Of a stretch of DNA of 64,000 nt, positions 1 to 9,381 are shown piece by piece. Location of the stretch: the NCBI RefSeq assembly GCF_007741495.1, contig NZ_CP036262.1:434001-498000 (forward strand). Reading direction: 5' to 3'. This stretch comes from Roseimaritima multifibrata (GTDB lineage Bacteria > Planctomycetota > Planctomycetia > Pirellulales > Pirellulaceae). A program made the translations under genes and the position numbers. Position 1 is the first letter of the stretch. Each line of letters opens with the position of its first letter. The notes under the pieces are model-generated. The model was not told the origin of the DNA. It did no database searches and saw only the letters and a list, made by a program, of their open reading frames with translations.

Positions 1-490
1 GGGAGTTGGGAGTTGGGAGTTGGGAGTTGGGAGTTGGGAGTTGGAAGTTGGAAGTTGGAAGTTGGAAGTTGGAAGACACGGAGACACGGAGACACGGAGA
101 CACGGAGACACGGAGACACGGAGACACGGAGACACGGAGATTTGCGTTTTACAGTATTGCGGAAACTGATATGTCGATGCCCAGGTCCGAATTCCGTCAT
201 CCAGCCAGACTAGCACCGCCCGCCCCCCCCCGCCCCGCCCCACTCCTCCACTCCTCCACTCCTCCACTCCTCCACTCCTCCACTCCTCCACTCCTCCACT
301 CCTTCACTCCTTCACTCCTTCACTCCTTCACTCCTTCGCTCCTTCACTCCTTCACTCCTTCACTCCTTCACTCCTTCACTCCTTCACTCCTTGTCTCCTT
401 GTCTCCTTGTCTCCTTGTCTCCTTGTCTCCTTGTCTCCTTGTCTCCTTGTCTCCCCCTCTCCCTCTCCCCTCTCCCCTCCCTCCTCTCCA
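1..490. repeat. Low-complexity 7-8 bp tandem repeats upstream of the aldo/keto reductase
   Basis: The segment is built of short tandem units. First comes a 7-bp unit GGGAGTT, then an 8-bp unit GACACGGA (about 75-138), then after a unique spacer the 8-bp units CTCCTCCA, CTCCTTCA and CTCCTTGT (about 240-455). Purines dominate the first part and pyrimidines the second, and the GACACGGA unit is nearly the reverse complement of the CTCCTTGT unit, so the arms could fold on each other. Long open frames across it are artefacts of a unit length that avoids stops. The same pyrimidine units recur at 40.2 kb. Confidence 0.9.
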
Positions 491-577
491 AAACCGTGGG
501 GTATGGAATCGGCCTTTGATTCTTCATATTGAAAGGGGTTGGCTTTGAAATTTGGTTTCCTTTTTGAAAAATCTATC

Positions 578-1567
578 ATGTTGAAACGACGTCCCTTGGG
601 GGATCATGGACTAGAGGTTTCTGAAATCGGTTTCGGGGCTTGGGCGTTTGGGGGTGAATGGGGAGAGCAGTCGGACAAGGATTCCGTGGGGGCGTTGCAT
701 GCGGCCCTGGATGCGGGGGTCAACCTGATCGATACGGCTCCGGGCTACGGAGACGGCCGCAGCGAACGGGTGATCGCTCAGGTTCTGGCTTCGCGTACCG
801 ACCATCCCTTGGTCGCTACCAAGACTCCGCCTGCCCCGGGGCCTTGGCCCCCCTCCCCTTATTGTCGTTGGCAGGATCGGTACAGCGCGGCGTATCTGCG
901 GGAGAACGTCCAGCAGCGTTTGCAGCAGCTTGGGACGGAACGGATCGATTTGCTCCAGCTGCACACTTGGACTCGAGCCTGGAACGAAGACCCACAGCCT
1001 TTGTTGGTCCTCCGCCGGATGAAAGAGGAAGGAAAAATTCGCTTGGTTGGCGTCAGTGCACCCGAGCAAGATCCGAATAGCGTGATCCCCTTGATGCAGA
1101 CCGGTTTGGTCGATGTCGTGCAAGTTGTCTTCAACCTGTTTCAGCAGGAACCGGCCGCTGAATTGTTTGCGGCTGCTGAGGAATCCGGGACCGGTGTGAT
1201 CGTGCGAGTCGCGTTGGATGAGGGAGCTTTGACAGGAAAATATAAAGCCGATCACCAGTTCGCCGAGACCGATTTTCGTCGGGCTTATTTTGCCGGAGAC
1301 CGGATGGAGCGAACCGTGAAGCGAGTCCAGGCGATCGCTGACGATGTTGCGAGATTCGGATTGACCGAACGGTACCATTTGGCCGACGTCGCTCTCAAGT
1401 TCGCGCTTTCTCCTTCGGCGGTTAGCAGCGTCGTTGTCGGGATGCGAAACGTTCAGCAAGTGTCACAGAATATCGCCACCAGCTCGCTGCCCGATCTGCC
1501 TGAGGCATTGCTGCAAGTCTTGCAAAGACACAATTGGCATCGCGGCGTCTGGTATGCGGGAAAGTAG
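578..1567 (+). CDS. Aldo/keto reductase family oxidoreductase
   Basis: This 329-residue protein has the aldo/keto reductase TIM-barrel pattern and should be a soluble NAD(P)H-dependent carbonyl reductase; the substrate cannot be read from sequence. The family's catalytic tetrad is visible: D52 and Y57 in the DTAPGYGDG segment, K82 in VATKTPP and H129 in LLQLHTW. The C-terminal part keeps the VVVGMRNVQQV-type cofactor-binding stretch. I chose ATG at 578, because the motif MLKRRPLG is where the family normally starts; an in-frame TTG at 539 would add 13 residues of no family character. The gene stands alone, with tandem repeats upstream and a family C palindrome downstream. Family assignment is firm, substrate unknown. 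Confidence 0.9.
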   Translation: MLKRRPLGDHGLEVSEIGFGAWAFGGEWGEQSDKDSVGALHAALDAGVNLIDTAPGYGDGRSERVIAQVLASRTDHPLVATKTPPAPGPWPPSPYCRWQDRYSAAYLRENVQQRLQQLGTERIDLLQLHTWTRAWNEDPQPLLVLRRMKEEGKIRLVGVSAPEQDPNSVIPLMQTGLVDVVQVVFNLFQQEPAAELFAAAEESGTGVIVRVALDEGALTGKYKADHQFAETDFRRAYFAGDRMERTVKRVQAIADDVARFGLTERYHLADVALKFALSPSAVSSVVVGMRNVQQVSQNIATSSLPDLPEALLQVLQRHNWHRGVWYAGK

Positions 1568-1623
1568 GCAGGTCGGTTGTGCCTCAAATACCGGGCTGTC
1601 GATTTAATCGGACGCATAGAAAA

Positions 1624-1690
1624 TTGTCGCCTTTCGCTCCGCGAAAGTATCGCCCGTAAACACACTTTCACGCCGCGAAAGGCGACACGC
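1624..1690. repeat. Family C palindromic repeat (GTCGCCTTTCGC type)
   Basis: The 67 bases begin TTGTCGCCTTTCGCTCCGCG and end with the inverse, CGCGAAAGGCGACA, around a short spacer, so the whole can form a long hairpin. Related copies or halves lie at 7309-7343, 14135-14160, 14395-14470, 20536-20650, 34462-34490 and 37870-37935, always between genes. It could act as a transcription terminator or RNA hairpin, but there is no clear T-run. Confidence 0.75.
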
Positions 1691-1716
1691 TTACCCTTCA
1701 TTGGAGATAGACCTTG

Positions 1717-2523
1717 ATGACAAACGAACGCCTTCTTGAAATTGCCAAATCAGCCGCTTTGGGAGCTGGAGAGATTCTGCTCCGCTATCGCAAGGAAGGC
1801 GTTTTGATTCGCAACAAGGCCGAGAGCGGAGGCGTGAGCCATGACTTGGTTTCGGATGCCGATTTGCATTCCGAACAACACATTGCCGAAGTCCTTCGCA
1901 AAGAGACGCCGGGCTACGAACTGCTGGGCGAGGAGACCTTGCATGGGGCGGCGGACGCCGAACATCTGTGGGTGATCGATCCGCTGGATGGCACCAATAA
2001 TTACGCTCATGGTCTGCCGCATTTTGCTGTCTCCATCGCCTATTACCACGCGGGAGTCGCGCAGGTGGGCGTCGTTTACAATCCGGTGCATGACGACTGG
2101 TTTACAGCGATCGCTGGCCAGGGAGCTTTTTATAATGGCCAACGAGTCCATGTGGCGGAGTCGGAAAGTCTGGGAGAAGTGCTGATCGGATGCGGGTTCT
2201 ATTACGACCGGGGCGACATGATGCGTAAGACCTTGGCGGCGATTGGCGATTTGTTTGAAACCAAGATTCACGGGATCCGCCGGTTTGGTACCGCTTCGCT
2301 GGACCTTTGTCAGGTCGGTGTCGGGCAGTTTGGCGGGTTCTTTGAATTTCAGCTGGCTCCGTGGGATTTTGCGGCGGGCAGGTTGTTTGTTGAGGAGGCG
2401 GGGGGAAAAGTAACCACGGCGATCGGGACCGAATTGCCAATGGCAAAAACCAGTTTGGTCGCTTCGAATGATCGACTGCACGATGCGATCTTGGCGATTA
2501 CGAAAAAACATTGGCAATCGTAG
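1717..2523 (+). CDS. Inositol monophosphatase family protein
   Basis: The 268-residue product belongs to the Mg2+-dependent inositol monophosphatase / CysQ / histidinol-phosphatase superfamily. Metal-binding signatures are present: LGEET around residues 70-74, the DPLDGTNNY block at 88-96 and the second motif WDFAAGRLFVEEAGG near residue 215. It should hydrolyse a small phosphomonoester in the cytoplasm. Which one (inositol phosphate, histidinol phosphate or PAP) cannot be decided here, as no pathway neighbours are present. ATG at 1717 follows a GGAG at 1703-1706 with good spacing; a TTG immediately before it (1714) is less likely. Confidence 0.88.
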   Translation: MTNERLLEIAKSAALGAGEILLRYRKEGVLIRNKAESGGVSHDLVSDADLHSEQHIAEVLRKETPGYELLGEETLHGAADAEHLWVIDPLDGTNNYAHGLPHFAVSIAYYHAGVAQVGVVYNPVHDDWFTAIAGQGAFYNGQRVHVAESESLGEVLIGCGFYYDRGDMMRKTLAAIGDLFETKIHGIRRFGTASLDLCQVGVGQFGGFFEFQLAPWDFAAGRLFVEEAGGKVTTAIGTELPMAKTSLVASNDRLHDAILAITKKHWQS

Positions 2524-2551
2524 TTCTTGGCAGTGGGTGTTGCTGTTTTGT

Positions 2552-2594
2552 CCCACGCTCTGGCAAGCGTCGCTCCCGACGCCAGCCGGTGGGC
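2552..2594. repeat. Family A palindromic repeat (GCTCTGG type)
   Basis: A short imperfect palindrome that begins CCCACGCTCTGG, continues AGCGTCGCT and closes with GCCAGCCGGTGGG, so its ends pair. Copies or halves recur at 2670-2712, 7273-7292, 31365-31403, 34519-34545 and 37785-37842. Confidence 0.8.
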
Positions 2595-2641
2595 ATGTAC
2601 AATGCATTTAAAACTCTTGCCGATCAATTTGGTTTTCTGCG

Positions 2642-4180
2642 ATGACTTGCCACCGACGCTACCGCTTCCCCCACGCTCTGGCCAGCGTAGCTGCCGTCGC
2701 CAGACGGTGGGCTGTCGTTCTTGTGGGGCTGGTGTTTCTTTTATTCCCTACGGACCTAAGAGCCCAGGATTCGCCCGACGGAATGGCGATCGCGGTCGCG
2801 ATGGAGCAGAGCGTGATCGCAGCGATCGATCGAGCGGCTCCGGCCGTGGTGGCGATCGCTCGAGTCCCTAAGGAAGGGGCCGTGAATGTTGTGGAGTCTT
2901 TCCAGTTCAATGTTCCCACTCCGGAACAAGCGGCGGAAAATCCAGATGATCCCGATTTCATTCCGGCTCATTATGCCTCCGGCGTGATCCTCTCTCCTGA
3001 CGGTTTGATCCTGACCTGCTATCACGTCTTGGACGATCCTGAGCTGCACGACTATTACGTTTATTGGAAGGGACGGCATGCGAAGGCTTCGGCGGTTCGC
3101 AGTTTGGCGAAGGTCAAAGCGGGCGACCCGTGGACCGACCTTGCCATTCTGAAAATCGATGGTGAAGATCTTCCCACGATGCCGCTCGGAGACGCGTCGA
3201 CTTTACGTCGCGGCAGTTTTGTTGTTTCGCTTGGCAACCCTTATGCCACCGCTCGCGATGGTGAACCGAGTGCAAGCTGGGGGATCGTTTCAAACTTGCA
3301 GCGAACGCCTCGCCCGCGCCTGCCGCAAACCCGTACTCAGACGCCTGAAGCGAAGCAGTCGCTCGCTGAGTTTGGATTGTTGTTGCAGACCGATGCCAAA
3401 TTAAATCTTGGCAGCAGCGGCGGCGCTTTGGTCAACCTAAAAGGGGAGATGGTTGGCCTGACCACGTCGCTTGCGGCGGTCGCCGGTTTTGAACAACCTG
3501 CCGGATACGCCATCCCGATCGACGAGCCGATGCGGCAGGTGATCCAAACCCTTCGTGAGGGCCGCCAACCCGCTTTTGGTTTCCTCGGAATCGAACCGGC
3601 AGACACACTGGAAGGTCGCGGAGCGAGGGTTGCTCGAGTCGTCCCAGGGTTGCCGGGGGATCAGGCGGGGCTTCGAGCCGGAGACGTTATTTTTAGCGTT
3701 GCCGGAGTCCGTACGGATGGGGCTTTGGAGTTGTTTCGCGAACTAAGCCGCTGGCCGGCTGAATCGGAGGTCGAGATCTTCGTTGCACATCATTTTGTCG
3801 GAGCCGTTCAGCCCGAGCGAATCAAAGTTACGTTGGGAAAAAAGCAGCTGAGCCTAAGCAAACCGGCTTACAGTGAAATCCCTGAACCGACTTGGCGGGG
3901 AATGCGAGTCGACTGGGCAACCGCCCTGCCTCCCAGCCAGTTGCTTTATTCGCGTCAAGGCAGCCGAGCCGATTTGGCGATTTTGCGAGTCGACCCCGAT
4001 ACGCCAACTTGGCGTGCGGGGTTACGGCCCGGGCAATTTCTGCAAACCATCAACGGCAAGGTTGTCAGTAAACCGGATGCGTTTTACGAACAGGCCGAAG
4101 CCATCGACGGTGAAGTCACTCTGGAAGGGATCGGAAACGACGGGCGACCCTTCCGAGCAATCGTCGGTCAAAAGGACTGA
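2642..4180 (+). CDS. HtrA/DegP-like secreted serine protease with two PDZ domains
   Basis: The 512-residue protein has an N-terminal signal or anchor segment (hydrophobic residues about 24-36, cleavage expected near LRAQ), a trypsin-like protease domain and two PDZ domains (about 305-395 and 430-505). The catalytic triad is visible: H128 in LTCYHVLDD, D166 in WTDLAIL and S259 in GSSGGAL. DegP-type enzymes degrade or refold damaged envelope proteins, and this one should act outside the cytoplasmic membrane. The ATG at 2642 and about the first 24 codons lie in and just before a family A repeat, which supplies the positively charged n-region. A GTG within the hydrophobic segment is an alternative but would leave a poor signal. 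The gene has no obvious operon partner. Confidence 0.88.
   Translation: MTCHRRYRFPHALASVAAVARRWAVVLVGLVFLLFPTDLRAQDSPDGMAIAVAMEQSVIAAIDRAAPAVVAIARVPKEGAVNVVESFQFNVPTPEQAAENPDDPDFIPAHYASGVILSPDGLILTCYHVLDDPELHDYYVYWKGRHAKASAVRSLAKVKAGDPWTDLAILKIDGEDLPTMPLGDASTLRRGSFVVSLGNPYATARDGEPSASWGIVSNLQRTPRPRLPQTRTQTPEAKQSLAEFGLLLQTDAKLNLGSSGGALVNLKGEMVGLTTSLAAVAGFEQPAGYAIPIDEPMRQVIQTLREGRQPAFGFLGIEPADTLEGRGARVARVVPGLPGDQAGLRAGDVIFSVAGVRTDGALELFRELSRWPAESEVEIFVAHHFVGAVQPERIKVTLGKKQLSLSKPAYSEIPEPTWRGMRVDWATALPPSQLLYSRQGSRADLAILRVDPDTPTWRAGLRPGQFLQTINGKVVSKPDAFYEQAEAIDGEVTLEGIGNDGRPFRAIVGQKD
2670..2712. repeat. Family A repeat copy inside the protease 5' coding end
   Basis: A nearly complete family A palindrome (CCCACGCTCTGGCCAGCGTA ... 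GTCGCCAGACGGTGGG) in frame within the protease gene. It encodes about residues 10-24, HALASVAAVARRW. The previous copy is only 75 bp upstream. Confidence 0.8.
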
Positions 4181-4213
4181 GTGGGCGATAGAGCGATGGC
4201 CGGAGGAGCATGC

Positions 4214-4268
4214 GTAGTGGACGAGGCTACGAGTCCGGATTTGCGGGACTCGTTGCCTCGTCCTCTAC
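4214..4268. repeat. Strong intergenic hairpin upstream of alaS
   Basis: Two 23-base arms (starting GTAGTGGACGAGGCTACG and ending CGTTGCCTCGTCCTCTAC) match at 21 positions around a 9-base loop. There is no following T-run, so it is more likely a palindromic repeat or an mRNA hairpin than a canonical terminator. It sits between the protease and alaS. Confidence 0.7.
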
Positions 4269-4413
4269 GATTTGCGGGCGAAAAATACTTGCTGGCGGCA
4301 TCCCCCGCCGTAGGATTCGGTTGCTCAAAACACTAGGACTCCCACGTTTCGCACGCTTTGAGTATCATCGACCACCTACACCCGCTTACCGACAACCGCT
4401 CTGATGGCCTGCG

Positions 4414-7242
4414 ATGAAGACCGACGAACTGCGTGAAAAATACCTGGAATTTTTCGAATCCAAAGGCTGCTCGCGTCAAGGGAGCGATGTGCTGGTGCCG
4501 ACTTGGGATCCGTCGGTTCTATTCACCCCGGCCGGAATGAACCCGTTTAAGGACCATTTTCTAGGGAAAGTGAAGCTCGATTTCACTCGGGCCACCACCT
4601 GTCAGAAGTGTTTGCGGACCGGAGACATCGATAATGTCGGCCGAACCGCATACCACCACACGTTCTTTGAAATGATGGGGAACTTCAGTTTCGGGGACTA
4701 TTTCAAGCAGGAAACCATCGACTGGGCGTGGGAATTCCTGACCTCAAAGAAATGGCTGGGAATCGACCCGAATCGCCTGACCGTGACCGTCTACAAAGAC
4801 GATGACGAAGCTTTTAAGCTGTGGAATGAGCGAATTGGGCTCCCTTCCAAGCGAATTGCCAGGATGGAAGAGGACGAGAACTTTTGGCCCGCCAGTGCTC
4901 CTAGCCTTGGCCCCGACGGCGTATGCGGTCCCTGCAGCGAAATCTATTACCAGCTGGATGACGATAGTAGCGTCGAAATCTGGAATCTGGTCTTCACCCA
5001 GTTCAATCGCCAAGGAACTCCGCCAGATAACCTTCAGCCGCTGCCCAGCAAGAACATCGATACCGGGATGGGGCTGGAGCGAACGGCAAGCGTCCTACAA
5101 GGGACTCCGACGAATTACCACATCGATAGCCTGCTGCCGATCGTGCATGCGGCTGCGGAGGTGGTGGGGGTTCCTTACGAGTACGCCGGCGATAACGGTC
5201 GCCGCTTGCGCCGGATCACGGACCACGTCCGTGCGGGAACTTTCGCGATCCACGAAAATGTCTACCCAGGTGCCAACGGCGCGAAATATGTCATTCGGCG
5301 ATTGATTCGTCGGGCCGTCCTCGATGGCCACCAAATGGGTCTTCGAGAACCGTTCCTGTACCAGTTGGTCGGCGCGGTTACCGATGCGATGGCCAATCCG
5401 TACCCCGAATTGAAAGAAACGATCGACCGAGTCCAAGGGGTTATTCGCCGCGAAGAGGAAACCTTCTTCGGAACCATCGATGCTGGTTTGGAACGGATTC
5501 AGCGGATGTTTACCACGATGGAAACCAAGGGCAACGGCACGGTCGATGGCAGCCAAGCGGCCGACCTGTACCAAACCTATGGGGTGCCGCCCGAATTGCT
5601 GCAAACGTTGGCGGCCGAACATAACTACACGTTCGACTGGGATGGCTATCAGCAGGCGATGGACGAACATGCTGGCGTCAGTGGCGCTGGGCAGCGTGAA
5701 TTGTTTCAGACCGGGCCGCTGGAAACGCTGAAGGAAGCCCTACGTGAAACTCGATTTATCGGTTACGAAAAAACCTCCAGCCCCGCGACGATCAAAGGGA
5801 TTATTAGCGGCGACGGTCACGGCAAAGAAGACGAGGGGCAACTGCTCAGTCACGTCGAAGGGGGACGCGATCAGACGTTGCGAGTGGTTCTAGACCATTC
5901 GCCGTTCTACGGGGAATCGGGCGGCCAGGTCGGAGACAGCGGACGGATCTTCAACGATGAATTTGAATTCGAAGTCACGGATACTCAAAAGCATGCTGGC
6001 CTGCTGGTTCATTTGGGCCATCTGAAACGCGGAGAAATTCGCGAGAGTGCGGAATGCACCGCAGAGGTCGATGTCGATCGGCGGCAAGCGATCGCGCGAG
6101 CTCACTCGGCGACTCATATCTTGCATTACGCATTGCAAAAGAACGTCGGGCAACATGCGCAGCAACAGGGAAGTAAAGTTGATGCGGATTGGCTGCGGTT
6201 TGACTTCAGCAATCAAGAATCGCTTGATGAGGAAACTCTGGTCCAGATTGAAAAAGACGTTCATGACCAGATCGCAGCGGCTGCGACCATTCAGTGGGAC
6301 ACGCTGCCACTGATAGAAGCCCGACAGGCTGGGGCGATGATGTTGTTTGGTGAAAAGTATCCCGATCCGGTCCGCATGGTATCGATGGGTGAATTCAGCA
6401 AGGAATTGTGTGGAGGGACTCACCTAACCAGTTCCGATCAGGTTGAATCGTTTACCGTCGTGGCGGAAGAAAGTGTTGCCGCCGGGACTCGCCGCGTTGT
6501 CGCGCTTACCGGAGCGCGTGCCGCCGAACATCGCCAGCAGACGAAAAACATCCTGGAATCGGTTCTCGCGATCCTTGGATGTAAAGTCGAAAAGGTTGCC
6601 GAACGGATTGGCAAATTGATGAAAGAGGTTCGCACGCTGAAGAAAGACATCAGTGCAGGACGTGAATCCAAAGTCGATCCACTGCCAATCAAATCGACTG
6701 AAGTCACTCCGTTGCAAGGTGTTGATTACCCGGCCATTCGAGCCGTCTCGCGAGAAATCGCGAGGCACCTGAACGTTTCGCTAACCGATGTTGCTGACCG
6801 GTTGACCGCGCTGATCGCTGAGCGGGATCAATTGCTGAAGCAGGCCGAGCAAGTTGCGGGTGAAGAAGGGATTTCGGCAAGCGATCTGCTGGAGCAAGCT
6901 GAAGAGGTCGGTGGAGCCATATTGATCGTGCAAGAAACACCGCAAGCGACTCCGAATCAGATGCGAGCCTGGATCGACCAGATTCGCAAGCAGAGCGATC
7001 GTCCCGCCGCGATATTGCTTGGATCGATCCAGGGAGACAAAGTCGTGCTGATTGGCGGGCTGAGTAAGCCGTTGGTCGAAAAAGGATTGAAGGCAGGCGA
7101 ATGGGTAGGAGCCGCCGCAAAGATCGTAGGTGGCGGCGGAGGCGGACGACCAGATCTAGCGCAAGCCGGCGGCCGTGACCCAGCAAAGTTGCCGGAAGCT
7201 CTCAAAGACGCACTAGCAACCATGAAAGCCAAGCTGCAGTAA
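4414..7242 (+). CDS. alaS: Alanine--tRNA ligase
   Basis: The 942-residue product is a full-length alanyl-tRNA synthetase that charges tRNA-Ala and edits mischarged Ser/Gly. The N-terminus (LREKYLEFFESKGC) and class II catalytic core with FEMMGNFSFGDYFK are typical. The editing domain shows HSATHILHYAL and ELCGGTHL, which carry the zinc-binding His and Cys residues. The C-terminal DHHA1-like region ends with a glycine run and GRPDLAQAGG. It is a little longer than the roughly 870-880 residues of many homologues. ATG at 4414 fits the family start. The long upstream gap holds only the hairpin at 4214. Confidence 0.97.
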   Translation: MKTDELREKYLEFFESKGCSRQGSDVLVPTWDPSVLFTPAGMNPFKDHFLGKVKLDFTRATTCQKCLRTGDIDNVGRTAYHHTFFEMMGNFSFGDYFKQETIDWAWEFLTSKKWLGIDPNRLTVTVYKDDDEAFKLWNERIGLPSKRIARMEEDENFWPASAPSLGPDGVCGPCSEIYYQLDDDSSVEIWNLVFTQFNRQGTPPDNLQPLPSKNIDTGMGLERTASVLQGTPTNYHIDSLLPIVHAAAEVVGVPYEYAGDNGRRLRRITDHVRAGTFAIHENVYPGANGAKYVIRRLIRRAVLDGHQMGLREPFLYQLVGAVTDAMANPYPELKETIDRVQGVIRREEETFFGTIDAGLERIQRMFTTMETKGNGTVDGSQAADLYQTYGVPPELLQTLAAEHNYTFDWDGYQQAMDEHAGVSGAGQRELFQTGPLETLKEALRETRFIGYEKTSSPATIKGIISGDGHGKEDEGQLLSHVEGGRDQTLRVVLDHSPFYGESGGQVGDSGRIFNDEFEFEVTDTQKHAGLLVHLGHLKRGEIRESAECTAEVDVDRRQAIARAHSATHILHYALQKNVGQHAQQQGSKVDADWLRFDFSNQESLDEETLVQIEKDVHDQIAAAATIQWDTLPLIEARQAGAMMLFGEKYPDPVRMVSMGEFSKELCGGTHLTSSDQVESFTVVAEESVAAGTRRVVALTGARAAEHRQQTKNILESVLAILGCKVEKVAERIGKLMKEVRTLKKDISAGRESKVDPLPIKSTEVTPLQGVDYPAIRAVSREIARHLNVSLTDVADRLTALIAERDQLLKQAEQVAGEEGISASDLLEQAEEVGGAILIVQETPQATPNQMRAWIDQIRKQSDRPAAILLGSIQGDKVVLIGGLSKPLVEKGLKAGEWVGAAAKIVGGGGGGRPDLAQAGGRDPAKLPEALKDALATMKAKLQ

Positions 7243-7800
7243 CGCAGTCGATCATCGGTGCGTAACGGCCGTTAGCTACCGTCGCCAGGCGGTGGTTCCA
7301 GCATGGGCGTTTGTCGCCTTTTGCTCCGCGAAAGGCGACAATTTACTAGAGACGTTCGCATTGCTTCTGCCCGGCATTTGATAGGGCTGACCCTCCGGCT
7401 GTCGAAATCCCAACCCGCTGCGTCAGCGAGGGACCGGGAATACGGTCTGCGATTTCTCGCGGACGCAGCGAGTTGATTTAATCGAAAGCGAAGGGCGACA
7501 AACGCTGATTGCCGCGGGGCGACGAGGCACCGAAAGAGCCTCGTTTCAATCACACAAAAAGGTTGCTGCCAGTTCCCAGCCCCTCCCGGGGCAAGCCCAA
7601 CGCTATCTACGTTGGCGTCTGCGGGCAGTTTTCTTAGCGGAACGGCGCAAGCCGACCGACAAATTCATTGTGTTTTCAATACGATTGCCGGACGGCTCGC
7701 GCCGTTCCGCTAAGAAAGTCGGTGGCATTGGGCCAAACCCGTAAGCGGAAATCTTACGGCTGCCTATGCGTTGGGGTGACTGGTGAAGTTCAGCTGTCTG
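7243..7800. other. Repeat-rich gap between alaS and gltX
   Basis: I see no gene here. The stretch holds half a family A repeat (7273-7292), a family C hairpin (about 7309-7343, GTCGCCTTTTGC with its inverse GCGAAAGGCGAC), a second degenerate family C-like stretch near 7480-7500, and a complete family B palindrome (7631-7716). The two flanking genes converge, so one or more hairpins may terminate both transcripts. Confidence 0.7.
7631..7716. repeat. Family B palindromic repeat (TTAGCGGAACGGCGC type)
   Basis: The left arm TTCTTAGCGGAACGGCGCAA and the right arm CGGCTCGCGCCGTTCCGCTA are inverted copies around an AT-rich spacer of about 30 bases. Similar whole copies lie at 16450-16541 and 28943-29028, a half copy at 22738-22768 and a tandem array at 13514-14117. 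Confidence 0.85.
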
Positions 7801-9381
7801 CTACGCGTTTGTTGCCAGTGCTACGGTTCTGGCGATCCGTTTGGCGACTTCGTCGCGGCCTAGGATCTCGAGCGTGTCAAACATCCCAAAGCCGGCCGGT
7901 TGTCCTGTTGCGGCGACTCGTAACGCGTGGATGATCTGGCCGATTTTGATCTCTTTGGTTTCGCAGAACTGTTTCAGGCCGGTTTCGATGCTGGCGGCAT
8001 CAAACGGTTCGATTTGATCTAGCGTCGCTGCAAATTCTGTTAGCAGCGGTGCGGCGTCTTCTGGTTTGACAACCCGTTTTTGGAATGCTTTGTCGTTGTA
8101 TTGAACGTCGTCGGCACTGACAAACAGATAGCTGTAATCAAGGATGTCGCCCGCAACTTTGACTCGGTCGCCAACGCCTTCCAGTACCGTCGTTAAGATG
8201 TCCGAGGTTTCGCAGGGAGGCGGGTCGGCGATGAAGCCGGCTTTTTGTAGGTAGGGCAGAACCATCGCGACTTTGCGTTTGGTTTCTAACCCTTGCATCC
8301 AGTTGGCCTGGAATGCAGTCAGTTTTTGCGGGTCAAAACTTGCTGGGGCTTTGGTGACTCGGCCTAGCGAGAACTTTTCGATCATCGCTTCACGGTCGAA
8401 CGATTCGGTGGAACCGTCCAGCGACCAGCCCAGCAACAACAAGTAGTTCAGAACGGCATCCGGGAGGAAGCCGATCTCGCGGTAGAAGTCGACGATGACA
8501 GGATTAAACGTATCGGCATCGACCGTCATGTTGCAGCGTTCGGCGATCGATTGCCCGTGCTGCATCAGTTTGGAGAATTCAGGGTTTTTTAAATACTTGG
8601 CCAGTTTCCGTTTGCTTAATTTGGCGGTCCCGCCCGGTTCGGCGACGTACGGCAGGTGAGCGTACTGCGGAAGTTCGTAGCCGAGGGACTGGGCGATGAA
8701 AATCTGCCTAGCCGTATTGGGAAGATGCTCTTCGGCGCGAACGACGTGCGTGATTTCCATTGCATGGTCATCGACGACGCTGGCCAGGTGATACAAGCAA
8801 CTGCCGTCGCCTCGTTGGATCACGTGATCCTGTTCGCTGCTCCACTGCACACGGACCTCGCCACGGACAAGGTCTTGGATCACGCACTCCCCTTCGCGTG
8901 GCATTTTCAGACGAACCACGTGGCCGCGTCCTTCAGCGGCAAACTTTTCGGCGGTCGCGTCGTCTTCGGCCATCCAGCGACGGTCGTAGACGAAGGTCTT
9001 GCCCGCTTTTTCGGCGGCTTGCCGCTGCTCTTGCAGTTCTTCGGCGGTCGAGTAATCGCGGTAGGCGTGACCGGAAGCAAGCAGTTGTGCCGCCGCAGCC
9101 TTGTAGCCATCGGCGCGTTGCGACTGGTAGTAAGGTCCATGGGGGCCCCCGACTTCGGGGCCCTCGTCCCAGTCCATGCCCAACCAGCGAAATCCCTCTA
9201 AGATCGGTTGCAAAGCTTCATTGACGTTGCGTTGCTGATCGGTGTCATCAATTCGCAGGATGAATTGACCGCCTGATTGCCGGGCGAGAAGCCAATTAAA
9301 GAGAGCCGTTCGGACGCCGCCAATATGAAGGTAACCGGTCGGGCTAGGGGCAAATCGTGTACGGACCATTACAGGGAACAT
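7801..9381 (-). CDS. gltX: Glutamate--tRNA ligase
   Basis: The 526-residue class I synthetase charges tRNA-Glu, and in bacteria without direct Gln charging also tRNA-Gln. A separate glnS is present in this window, so here it may serve Glu only. The HIGH box is HIGG in [11 protein letters not shown], the KMSKS box is KLSKR, and the N-terminus [11 protein letters not shown] is diagnostic. The first ATG (9381) adds MFPV before a second ATG at 9369; neither has a good Shine-Dalgarno, and the family start suits either. It converges with alaS over a repeat-filled gap. Confidence 0.95.
   Translation of the reverse strand: MFPVMVRTRFAPSPTGYLHIGGVRTALFNWLLARQSGGQFILRIDDTDQQRNVNEALQPILEGFRWLGMDWDEGPEVGGPHGPYYQSQRADGYKAAAAQLLASGHAYRDYSTAEELQEQRQAAEKAGKTFVYDRRWMAEDDATAEKFAAEGRGHVVRLKMPREGECVIQDLVRGEVRVQWSSEQDHVIQRGDGSCLYHLASVVDDHAMEITHVVRAEEHLPNTARQIFIAQSLGYELPQYAHLPYVAEPGGTAKLSKRKLAKYLKNPEFSKLMQHGQSIAERCNMTVDADTFNPVIVDFYREIGFLPDAVLNYLLLLGWSLDGSTESFDREAMIEKFSLGRVTKAPASFDPQKLTAFQANWMQGLETKRKVAMVLPYLQKAGFIADPPPCETSDILTTVLEGVGDRVKVAGDILDYSYLFVSADDVQYNDKAFQKRVVKPEDAAPLLTEFAATLDQIEPFDAASIETGLKQFCETKEIKIGQIIHALRVAATGQPAGFGMFDTLEILGRDEVAKRIARTVALATNA

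Noticed and set aside
6-548. Long open frame of 180 codons (TETRRHGD repeats)
   Set aside because: It is produced by 7-8 bp tandem repeats without stop codons; such frames are known spurious proteins.
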